Shown here one piece after another: positions 1 to 5,584 of a stretch of DNA of 17,741 nucleotides (its first letter is position 1; each line of letters begins with the position of its first letter). This stretch comes from JAGGYK01 sp034716155 (GTDB lineage Bacteria > Desulfobacterota > Desulfomonilia > UBA1062). The notes beneath the pieces are model-generated. The model was not told the origin of the DNA, ran no database searches, and worked only from the letters and a program-made list of their open reading frames with translations. The translations under genes were made by a program, and so were the position numbers. The DNA lies in the NCBI GenBank assembly GCA_034716155.1, contig JAYEFR010000092.1, positions 1-17,741 on the forward strand, given 5' to 3'.

Positions 1-216
1 AATCTGATCTGCCCTGCCATTTTACACATGCCAGTCAAGCGCATTATAACAGGTATTAAGTTTTCCACCTGAAAACCATTTATAAAAAGGCGCCCTACTA
101 TCATCTAAAACCTTATCCCATTTCTTATCCCACGTAAGAGCGCCGCCGGCTTCGCCCCAAAAGCGCTCCGTTTCTTCAATAGAGCGATGATAGGCTTCGT
201 CATAAGATTTGTACAT
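1..216 (-). pseudogene. N-terminal part of an acyl-CoA (propionyl/acetyl-CoA) synthetase, broken by an in-frame TAA
   Basis: The reading frame starts with ATG at 216, preceded by a GGGAGGA ribosome binding site (about 228-234), and runs 64 codons to a TAA at 22-24. The protein matches the N-terminal domain of AcsA/PrpE-type AMP-forming acyl-CoA synthetases: a YDEAYHRSIEE start, a WDKKWDKVLDD segment, then FYKWFSGGKLNTCYNALDWHV-like residues that precede the catalytic domain. After the TAA the same frame continues NGRADQI, which is what the family has at this place (typically HVENGRxDQ), so the TAA seems to replace a Glu codon (GAA to TAA). The gene lies 30 bp downstream of acuI and probably shares its transcript. 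Acetyl- versus propionyl-CoA specificity cannot be read from this fragment. It may be a true pseudogene, a sequencing error, or a recoded codon; only seven codons after the stop are visible. Confidence 0.75.
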
Positions 217-246
217 TGCTTTAAATATCCTCCCAATCCATCATAC

Positions 247-1251
247 TTAATCTAGCTGGCTTTTTGGTTCTACTAAGGTCCTTCCTTTTATCTTTCCATT
301 TAGTATATCTTTTACTGCAGCATCGATACCATCAAGGTCGATCGTGCTGGAAAGCAGATCTAATGTATCAGGCTTCCACGAGCAAGAGAGTTTATTCCAG
401 ATCTTTAATCTTAAGCCCATGGGACACTGGACTGAATCAACGCCCAGGAGGCTTACCCCCCTTATAATGAAAGGAAATACTGTGGTCGCAAAATTAGCTC
501 CCCCAACTAACCCGCAGGAGGCAACGCTTCCCATATATTTAGTAGTACGCAGCACGTACTCCATGGTCTTTCCTCCGACGGTTTCAACCACCCCTGCCCA
601 CTGCGGCTTTAAAAACGGCCTGTTTGAATCTTCTTGAACATCCTGTCTGGAAATAACCTCGCCGGCCCCAATTTTCTTCAAGAATTCATACTGGTCCTTT
701 TTCCCGCTGCTGGCAGTAACATCATAGCCCAGTTTTGCCAATATAGAGACAGCCACGCTGCCAACCCCGCCTGATGCACCTGTTACAAGGACAGGCCCAT
801 TTTCAGGGGTTACCCTGTTATGAATGAGATGATTCACACACAGGGCGGCTGTAAAGCCTGCTGTGCCAAAAAGCATGGCCTCCTTTAAAGAAAGCCCCTT
901 CGGTAACGGCACAACCCAATCAGAAGGGACTCTGCAGTACTGTGCAAAACCACCATCCGTGTCCATACCAAGATCATATCCGGTAATAAGGATCTCGTCT
1001 CCGGGCTTGAATCCGGATGAAGCGCTTTCCACCACAACCCCGGCCGCATCGATCCCCGGGATATGCGGATATTTGCGGGTAACACCAGGATTGCCGGTAG
1101 CAGATAGCCCATCTTTGTAGTTGAATGAAGAACATGTCACCTTGATTAATACATCGCCTTGGGGCAAATCACTGATCTTAAGTCTCTCTACCTTGCCAAT
1201 AAATTTATCGTCAATCTTTTTCACCTGATACGCTGAAAATGTAGTCTCCAT
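247..1251 (-). CDS. acuI: AcuI/YhdH-family NADPH-dependent acrylyl-CoA reductase (medium-chain reductase)
   Basis: A 334-residue zinc-free medium-chain dehydrogenase/reductase of the YhdH/YhfP/AcuI subfamily, close to the usual length of about 325-330. Visible signatures are NYKDGLS (44-50), the HIPGIDAAG segment (63-71), FKPGDE (81-86), GGFAQYCRVPSDWVVPLP (100-117), the Rossmann nucleotide motif GASGGVGSVA (158-167) and WAGVVETVGG (218-227). Family members reduce acryloyl-CoA to propionyl-CoA with NADPH in the cytoplasm, so a propionate or 3-hydroxypropionate/acrylate route is the likely context; this fits the acyl-CoA synthetase fragment immediately downstream. The ATG at 1251 has an AAGGAG site seven bases upstream. 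It follows the GHKL ATPase gene by 36 bp and may be the distal part of that operon. The family call is firm; the substrate is inferred from the family. Confidence 0.88.
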   Translation of the reverse strand: METTFSAYQVKKIDDKFIGKVERLKISDLPQGDVLIKVTCSSFNYKDGLSATGNPGVTRKYPHIPGIDAAGVVVESASSGFKPGDEILITGYDLGMDTDGGFAQYCRVPSDWVVPLPKGLSLKEAMLFGTAGFTAALCVNHLIHNRVTPENGPVLVTGASGGVGSVAVSILAKLGYDVTASSGKKDQYEFLKKIGAGEVISRQDVQEDSNRPFLKPQWAGVVETVGGKTMEYVLRTTKYMGSVASCGLVGGANFATTVFPFIIRGVSLLGVDSVQCPMGLRLKIWNKLSCSWKPDTLDLLSSTIDLDGIDAAVKDILNGKIKGRTLVEPKSQLD

Positions 1252-1287
1252 AATTGCTCCTTTTTATTCATTAGTCATGAGACTATC

Positions 1288-1830
1288 TCACTTATTTATC
1301 TCCTCCATGCCTTCCTTAATATTCTCTCTTATAAACTTCAAAACTTCTACACTATTTAAAGGGATATCTTCAAGTGTTTTTCTTATATCCCTTGTATCAA
1401 GAATGTATTCTTTTGAATCTTTATCATGCGTGTACACAAAGTCCACCTTAGGGTTTCCTGTAATTAGAGCGATTAGGGTGCTCGCAATATTGCCCAAAGG
1501 CTGCCGGTCTATGTGAGAGCGTTTAAATCCTGCTATAACCTTTGTGCCCCTCCCCTCTTTTGAGTCTATATCAAAATTGCCTCCCGCCATCCTGGCCGCC
1601 TGAAAAAGCATTGGAAGACCCAGCCCCACATCCCGCACCTTCTTGGTAGTATAAAAAGGATCAAGGGCCTTTTTAATGGTGTCTTTATCCATACCTTTCC
1701 CATTATCTGCAATCTCTATGGAAAATTTGTCTTTTACAGTGTCCTCACAAATTCTGATATCTACCAAATCTGCCCCGGCTCTCACAGAATTTTCTACTAT
1801 GTCCAGGATATGCAAAGCCAATTCCAGCAT
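1288..1830 (-). CDS. GHKL-type ATP-binding protein (histidine-kinase-like ATPase domain without H-box)
   Basis: A 180-residue protein consisting of a HATPase_c domain plus a C-terminal extension. Motifs in order: N-box ENSVRAGA (13-20), G1 box DNGKGM (42-47), F-box DPFYTTK (57-63), G2 box VGLGLPM (68-74) and EGRGT (92-96). There is no dimerisation/phospho-acceptor helix with an H-box, so it is a stand-alone ATPase or serine-kinase-like regulator rather than a classical sensor kinase. The ATG at 1830 has GGAG seven bases upstream, and that site lies inside the last codons of the PHP gene; the two genes are only 3 bp apart, so they are co-translated. Homologues recur in gene sets with DRTGG and PHP proteins near NADH-linked [FeFe] hydrogenases (recalled, not checked here). 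The partner it phosphorylates or binds is unknown. Confidence 0.82.
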   Translation of the reverse strand: MLELALHILDIVENSVRAGADLVDIRICEDTVKDKFSIEIADNGKGMDKDTIKKALDPFYTTKKVRDVGLGLPMLFQAARMAGGNFDIDSKEGRGTKVIAGFKRSHIDRQPLGNIASTLIALITGNPKVDFVYTHDKDSKEYILDTRDIRKTLEDIPLNSVEVLKFIRENIKEGMEEINK

Positions 1831-1833
1831 TTT

Positions 1834-2571
1834 CTACTCCATAATATAGCGCCCATTCCTTTTTTCCAGGGCCATCTTCATCTCACTTATTGTACCTTCT
1901 TCCAAATAAAATCTTGTAGATGCACTTCCTATGTCATTCAAGAAATGGGCATCCGACGATTTTAAAAAGGGATAGCTTAAAAGCTGTGGATATTCCTTCC
2001 TTGCTTCATCAATCTCAAGTCTTGTAGAAATTTCCAGGGCATCAAATTTGATGTCCTCGGGTATGAAGCCCAGTTGGGAGATCACACTGAAGCTCTGTCT
2101 ATCTATGTGGGCGGCAATAGCAAGCCCGCCTAGCGTATGAACCTTTTCCTCCCATTCCTTGAGTGAAAGGGTGGTTGCCCCAATCAACAATCTCTCACTT
2201 AATCCCTCTACTTCGTCTGCCTCATTCACTATAGCCTGACACCCGAACAGATTTTCATCATTTTTGCCTGGTAAGGCATTGTAGACGATTTCCTGAAGAA
2301 GGAGCAGTTCATCTAATCTATCAAATAATGCCAGGATGTGCACCTCTTCTTTTGTTGTCACCTCCATCCCCGGCAGGACAATGAGCTTCTTGCCTTGAGC
2401 AGCCTTAATCACGTATTGGACATTTTCCGAAGAATTGTGGTCACATATAGCAATGATATCCAAACCTTTCTCCAGAGACTTCTCAACTAAAACCCTTGGA
2501 TACATATCCAGGTCTGCACATGGCGAAAGGCAGGTATGTATGTGTAGATCGCAATTAAATATTCTTGGCAT
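1834..2571 (-). CDS. PHP-domain metal-dependent phosphoesterase
   Basis: With the chosen start this is a 245-residue PHP (polymerase and histidinol phosphatase) protein. Metal ligands of the family are visible: DLHIHT (8-13), CDHN (43-46), GME (68-70), H78, AAHIDR (153-158) and SSDAH (205-209). Such proteins hydrolyse phosphate esters or nucleotides with a metal cluster; the substrate of this subfamily is not known to me. I chose ATG at 2571 because MPRIFNCDLHIHT is the normal family start. An in-frame TTG at 2610 would add 13 residues with no similarity and has no clear ribosome binding site; the ATG has only a weak AAGG about nine bases upstream. The gene ends 3 bp before the GHKL ATPase start. 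Upstream lies a 432-bp gap full of repeats that separates it from the DRTGG gene. Confidence 0.85.
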   Translation of the reverse strand: MPRIFNCDLHIHTCLSPCADLDMYPRVLVEKSLEKGLDIIAICDHNSSENVQYVIKAAQGKKLIVLPGMEVTTKEEVHILALFDRLDELLLLQEIVYNALPGKNDENLFGCQAIVNEADEVEGLSERLLIGATTLSLKEWEEKVHTLGGLAIAAHIDRQSFSVISQLGFIPEDIKFDALEISTRLEIDEARKEYPQLLSYPFLKSSDAHFLNDIGSASTRFYLEEGTISEMKMALEKRNGRYIME

Positions 2572-2653
2572 TACCCAAACCTTAAAATAACTGACGTGCC
2601 GGGAGAACAACTATCTCTGAAAGCTGATCCCTTTTTTACTACTCACTTTACTG

Positions 2654-2674
2654 TTGATGGTTTCGCAAAAAGTC
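2654..2674. repeat. Solo terminal repeat of the TCGTAAAAAGTC element family
   Basis: Twenty-one bases here match the right terminal repeat of the 155-bp element at 11383-11537 at 19 positions (TTGATGG, TTCG, AAAAAGTC). No partner end is present nearby, so this is a leftover of an older insertion now abutting the MITE-like element at 2683. Confidence 0.55.
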
Positions 2675-2682
2675 ACTTACCA

Positions 2683-2816
2683 TGTCATTGCGAGAAGGTT
2701 TTTAGGCCGACGTGGCAATCCCATTGGTTGCAAGCACTTTGAGATTCTTCACTTCGCTTAAGCCCCCACACTTTGTGTGGGTCCCCGGTTTGTCTTCGCT
2801 AAAGCTCGCAATGACA
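2683..2816. mobile_element. MITE-like TCATTGCGAG element, copy 1
   Basis: Begins TGTCATTGCGAG and ends CTCGCAATGACA, so its ends are inverted repeats. The interior carries the shared block GGCCGACGTGGCAATCCCAT, found also near 3440, 13383 and 15970. A copy-specific insertion of about 35 bp includes a perfect 7-bp hairpin, CCCACAC-TTT-GTGTGGG (2765-2781). It has no coding capacity. It lies in the DRTGG to PHP gap and joins directly onto the 50-bp palindrome at 2818. Together with the flanking units it explains most of the 2572-3003 gap. Confidence 0.75.
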
Positions 2817-2817
2817 G

Positions 2818-2866
2818 CAGGGCATATTTCCCTTAAGCGGGCCGATGAGGGCAAAATGCCCCTACA
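2818..2866. repeat. 50-bp imperfect palindrome, copy 1
   Basis: Starts CAGGGCATATTTCCC, passes through GCGGGCCGATGAGGGC and ends GCCCCTACA; the ends (GGGCAT and ATGCCC) can pair. The same unit occurs at 9890, 11711, 13316 (split), 15898 (opposite strand) and about 17452 (truncated). It could form an RNA hairpin but is not followed by a T-run typical of intrinsic terminators. Confidence 0.8.
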
Positions 2867-2880
2867 TTTCCCATAAAACT

Positions 2881-3020
2881 ATCTTTCATCTTTTATCTTT
2901 TGTCTTCTCGACTATCTTTTTCGACTCACGACTCTTGACTCTCGACTGTTTTTTATTAACCCAACATTCAAAACCCAACACCTTTTTTACTATTCACTGT
3001 TTTTTATTCACTGTTCACTA
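2881..3020. repeat. Heptamer array 1: 20 contiguous 7-bp units in perfect register
   Basis: Cutting the sequence every seven bases from 2881 gives 20 consecutive units without a slip: first ATCTTTT-like, then GACTCNC-like (from 2923), AACCCAA/CATTCAA (2958-2978), and TTCACTG/TTTACTA (2986-3020). Read on the strand of the upstream gene, the order is TAGTGAA, TTGGGTT, GAGAGTC, AAAAGAT. The last 17 bases lie inside the DRTGG gene and encode its C-terminus and stop. The neighbouring units 2818 and 2683 complete the composite. Confidence 0.9.
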
Positions 3021-3342
3021 GTTGGTATATCTTCCCCACTGTCTCAAAGGCGGAAACCTCTGATATCATGACAGGGATGCCCTCTTTTGAGGCCTTTTCA
3101 ATGGTATCCTTCTCAGGGCTGACTCCTTGAATAAGGATTATCCCGGCATGTTCCTTTAGAGAAGCAACTGCAACGATATTCTGATGTATCTGACGGGTGA
3201 CCCACACATCCCCTTTTTTGCTGTTTGCCATCACGTCGCTTAGGAGATCGCCAACATATCCCCCTAATACTTCTCTCTTCAGATTGCCCTCACAGCACCT
3301 GACATTCAAATTCAACTTATTTACAATAAATTCTAAATCCAT
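3004..3342 (-). CDS. DRTGG-domain protein (copy 1)
   Basis: A 112-residue single-domain protein of the DRTGG family. The diagnostic core is GGYVGDLLSDVMANSKKGDVW (27-47) followed by TRQIHQNIVAVASLKEHAGII and a GIPVM...FETVGKIYQL tail, typical of the short stand-alone DRTGG proteins. In larger proteins the DRTGG domain sits beside CBS or phosphotransacetylase domains and is assumed to be regulatory; no enzyme activity is known. The ATG at 3342 has a purine-rich AGGGGCGG about eight bases upstream. The last residues and the TAA stop (V-N-S-E-stop) are encoded by the first heptamers of a 7-bp repeat array, so the natural C-terminus may have been altered by the array. It is paralogous to the gene at 3941-4321, from which it is separated by the ATPase gene and a 146-bp MITE-like element. 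Confidence 0.83.
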   Translation of the reverse strand: MDLEFIVNKLNLNVRCCEGNLKREVLGGYVGDLLSDVMANSKKGDVWVTRQIHQNIVAVASLKEHAGIILIQGVSPEKDTIEKASKEGIPVMISEVSAFETVGKIYQLVNSE

Positions 3343-3364
3343 AAAATTCCGCCCCTAATTGTTA

Positions 3365-3510
3365 TGAAACCTTTGCATAATTGTTTGTATATTCATTGCG
3401 AGAAGCTTAAGTGACGAAGCAATCTCAGAAGTGCCTGCAACCATTGGGATTGCCACGTCGGCCTGAAAACCTCCTCGCAATGACAATATGGGTATTACGC
3501 AAAGGTCTCA
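3365..3510. mobile_element. MITE-like TCATTGCGAG element, copy 2, complete with long terminal inverted repeats and TTA target duplication
   Basis: The left end reads TGAAACCTTTGCATAAT, then TCATTGCGAGAAG; the reverse complement of the right end reads TGAGACCTTTGCGTAAT, then GTCATTGCGAGGAG. The two ends therefore match over about 38 bases. TTA flanks both sides (3362-3364 and 3511-3513), a likely 3-bp target duplication. The second TTA is the complement of the TAA stop of the ATPase gene. The element fills nearly the whole gap between two genes of one operon. No ORF is present, so movement would need a transposase from elsewhere. Confidence 0.78.
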
Positions 3511-3963
3511 TTATATACCCCATGTTATTTTAATGATGCTTTTCAAACGCGTTCCTTTACCTACCTCGGAAGATATCTCAAATTCATCGGAATACCTTTT
3601 TATGTTAGATAATCCCATCCCTGCCCCAAACCCCAGTTCCCTGATGATATCATCTGCAGTGGAATATCCCTCCTGGAGGGCCAATTCAATGTCAACAATA
3701 CCCGGTCCTTCATCTATTGCCTCGATTATCAACAAATCCGGGGTTGTAGAACAACTAATAATCCCCTTTTCAGCATAGGAAATTATATTGATCTCTGCTT
3801 CAAAGATTACAATAGCAGCCCTTCTGATAATATTTTCAGGGAGGGCCTTTTCCCTCAAGACAGTCTTTATCCTGCCGGAGACCAGCCCGGCATCTGTAAA
3901 ACCCCCCCCTTTTACAGGGAAGCCGGCCTCAAATTGCCCTTTACTTTCTGCAAGATTCAACAT
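3511..3963 (-). CDS. Anti-sigma-factor-like (RsbW-type) ATP-binding protein
   Basis: A 150-residue HATPase_c protein resembling RsbW/SpoIIAB serine kinases. Visible motifs are the N-box region FEAEINIISYA (54-64), G1 DEGPGI (84-89), the flexible lid and G2 segment GFGAGMGLSNIKR (111-123) and GKGT (135-138). It could phosphorylate or bind a partner protein; no anti-anti-sigma protein is encoded nearby, so a role specific to the DRTGG/PHP set is more likely than sigma-factor control. I chose ATG at 3963 over an in-frame TTG at 3972: the ATG has AAAGG nine bases upstream whereas that motif would touch the TTG. It overlaps the end of the upstream DRTGG gene by 23 bp, indicating translational coupling. 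Its TAA stop abuts the end of a MITE-like element and is part of that element's likely TTA target duplication. Confidence 0.8.
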   Translation of the reverse strand: MLNLAESKGQFEAGFPVKGGGFTDAGLVSGRIKTVLREKALPENIIRRAAIVIFEAEINIISYAEKGIISCSTTPDLLIIEAIDEGPGIVDIELALQEGYSTADDIIRELGFGAGMGLSNIKRYSDEFEISSEVGKGTRLKSIIKITWGI

Positions 3964-4321
3964 CTTCTCCAACCTTTCTTATACACCCCACAATCCCGTT
4001 TTGATATAATTTTCCACATGCCTCAAACAGGATATATTCTGTGACCAACACAGGGATTCCTAACTCCCTAGCCAGTTGAACGGCTTGATCTGAAGGTCTT
4101 TTTCCTCTTACAAGGATAATTGCTGCTATATCAAGTGTGTAAGCTATCCTCACACATTGAGGATTGGTAAGTCCTGTGATGAGCAGACAACCATGCGTGG
4201 CAAAGGCAAGGACATCACTCATTAGATCCGCTCCAAAAGCTGTTTCCACCTCGATATTCAAATGATCCTCTCCAACAATAACATCAGCATCCAGGAGCTT
4301 TTTTATCTCAGCCAAGGTCAC
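3941..4321 (-). CDS. DRTGG-domain protein (copy 2), first gene of the cluster
   Basis: A 126-residue DRTGG-family protein with the core FGADLMSDVLAFATHGCLLITGLTNP (29-54), the Ile-rich AAIILVRGKRPSDQ segment and GIPVLVTEYILFEACGKLYQNG (88-109). It is a diverged paralogue of the protein at 3004-3342. The start is a GTG at 4321, supported by a good GGAGGA site seven to eight bases upstream; no ATG lies close by in frame. It overlaps the following ATPase gene, so the pair is translationally coupled. Upstream, within 20 bp of the start, sits a shrunken copy of the TCATTGCGAG-type MITE (4343-4411), so the original promoter region may be disrupted or supplied by the element. The domain assignment is firm; its regulatory function is inferred. 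Confidence 0.8.
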   Translation of the reverse strand: MTLAEIKKLLDADVIVGEDHLNIEVETAFGADLMSDVLAFATHGCLLITGLTNPQCVRIAYTLDIAAIILVRGKRPSDQAVQLARELGIPVLVTEYILFEACGKLYQNGIVGCIRKVGEDVESCRK

Positions 4322-4342
4322 TTATATCCTCCGATAAGATTA

Positions 4343-4411
4343 TGAGACCTTTGCATAATTATCTATCCCGTCATCAAAGCCAGCAATGACAATATGCGTA
4401 TTATGCAGTGA
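4343..4411. mobile_element. Deletion derivative of the TCATTGCGAG MITE, copy 3
   Basis: The left end TGAGACCTTTGCATAAT and a GCAATGACAATATGCGTATT right end are kept, while nearly the whole interior is missing (69 bp against 146 bp). GATTA occurs on both flanks (4338-4342 and 4410-4414), overlapping the TTA expected for the family. It lies directly upstream of the ribosome binding site of the first DRTGG gene. Confidence 0.6.
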
Positions 4412-4504
4412 TTAACAGAAGCCTTCTTATATGTCAATTGATCTATAGAGAGCTTTGCACAGGTAGCTGATCGTCATCCTGTGTGGTGTTGGGAGCCAGA
4501 TTCA

Positions 4505-5584
4505 TCAATAAGGCAAAGGCCGTATCCTTTCTCTGATCTTCCCTGATTGAAGGACCTCCAGGAATTCATCCCCAAGGTGGTAGCTTTCCTTAACAACCTT
4601 CTCCCAATAGGCTATGCGCCTGGTGTCACGGCCTTTAAAATGCATAAAATCATTTCTGTCCGGGATCTTCTTGTGTGGCAAGCGATTTATAAACGCCCTT
4701 GATGGGCACACAACTACGACCCTATCCATGTGTGAATTCTTTGGCCCCCTCCATGGCAGCCTTTTATCAAACCAGCCTGGTATAATACGATCTATATAAT
4801 GTGGGAAAAGTACGATTCCTTTATGATCATTATTAATAAATGGTATATCTATGTGATAATCTATCAAGCCTCCGTCCCGATACATCCCTGGAGACGCCCC
4901 TGGTATATCCTTAACCCCTTCCATAACTACGGGAATGGAGCCAGATGCAAGGATAACATCCCTTATATTTTTTTCTGTAATGGGAGCCCTATGGATCGGG
5001 AACCCATCCATATGAAAAAATGGGGGGATGTCTCTGGGGTCATAAAATAGCGCCCTTTTGAAAAAGACCTTCAAATTCCCCCTGTCAACAGTATTTAAGA
5101 TATGGGCCCCTAATAAAACAAGACATAATGCTATTATATTCTCACTTGAAGCAGGGCATCTGCATTTGGTTGTCAGTATATTAAGCCTCATATATGGATG
5201 GTTTAATATACTCCTTGCCCCGCCATCACTGAGATAGGCGTCTAAAATTTTGGTTGCTTCTATAGATACATCCTTAGCCGATGGCCTTGATAAATAGCTT
5301 TGATGGATATATGCATCTTCAAACCTATTATAGGCATCTTCCGGGTTTGCCTGTGCGATAGCTGCAAAACGCCAGGTGCCGATTGAAGACCCGACAAGAA
5401 ACACGGGCCTGTTATTGTCTTTAAGCCACGTAAAAAAGATTGCCCGATCGATACCATCCAAGACCAGCCATTTGGGGCCACCTGCAGCGCCGGCTATCAC
5501 CCTTACCATGTCCGGGGAAAGTCCCTGCTCCCTTATCAGGGATAGGGCCTCTTTGCCTGCAAAAAAACAGAGGTTTTCACTCAT
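4505..5584 (-). CDS. Patatin-like phospholipase family protein
   Basis: A 359-residue protein with the three patatin signatures: a glycine-rich oxyanion-hole segment AGAAGGPKW (31-39), the nucleophile elbow GSSIG (65-69, catalytic Ser67) and the second dyad residue in RDGG (236-239, Asp237) followed by LIDYH. It is therefore expected to be a Ser/Asp acyl hydrolase acting on membrane lipids or other acyl esters. No signal peptide or transmembrane segment is obvious. The ATG at 5584 overlaps the TGA of the upstream giant activase gene (ATGA), so translation is coupled to that gene and the two products may act in one process. No promoter is visible in front of it, which agrees with this. The substrate cannot be inferred. 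Confidence 0.83.
   Translation of the reverse strand: MSENLCFFAGKEALSLIREQGLSPDMVRVIAGAAGGPKWLVLDGIDRAIFFTWLKDNNRPVFLVGSSIGTWRFAAIAQANPEDAYNRFEDAYIHQSYLSRPSAKDVSIEATKILDAYLSDGGARSILNHPYMRLNILTTKCRCPASSENIIALCLVLLGAHILNTVDRGNLKVFFKRALFYDPRDIPPFFHMDGFPIHRAPITEKNIRDVILASGSIPVVMEGVKDIPGASPGMYRDGGLIDYHIDIPFINNDHKGIVLFPHYIDRIIPGWFDKRLPWRGPKNSHMDRVVVVCPSRAFINRLPHKKIPDRNDFMHFKGRDTRRIAYWEKVVKESYHLGDEFLEVLQSGKIRERIRPLPY

Noticed and set aside
885..1112. Overlapping ORFs in both directions within the acuI region
   Set aside because: Shadow frames of a clearly conserved reductase gene.
2572..2610. N-terminal extension of the PHP protein starting at TTG 2610
   Set aside because: The 13 extra residues are not family-like and no ribosome binding site precedes the TTG.
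2818..2866. The 50-bp palindrome as an intrinsic terminator
   Set aside because: It is imperfect, not followed by a T-run on either strand, and occurs in both orientations including upstream of genes.
2881..3020. Short regularly repeated sequence as a possible CRISPR array
   Set aside because: Units are 7 bp without unique spacers, and no cas genes are present.
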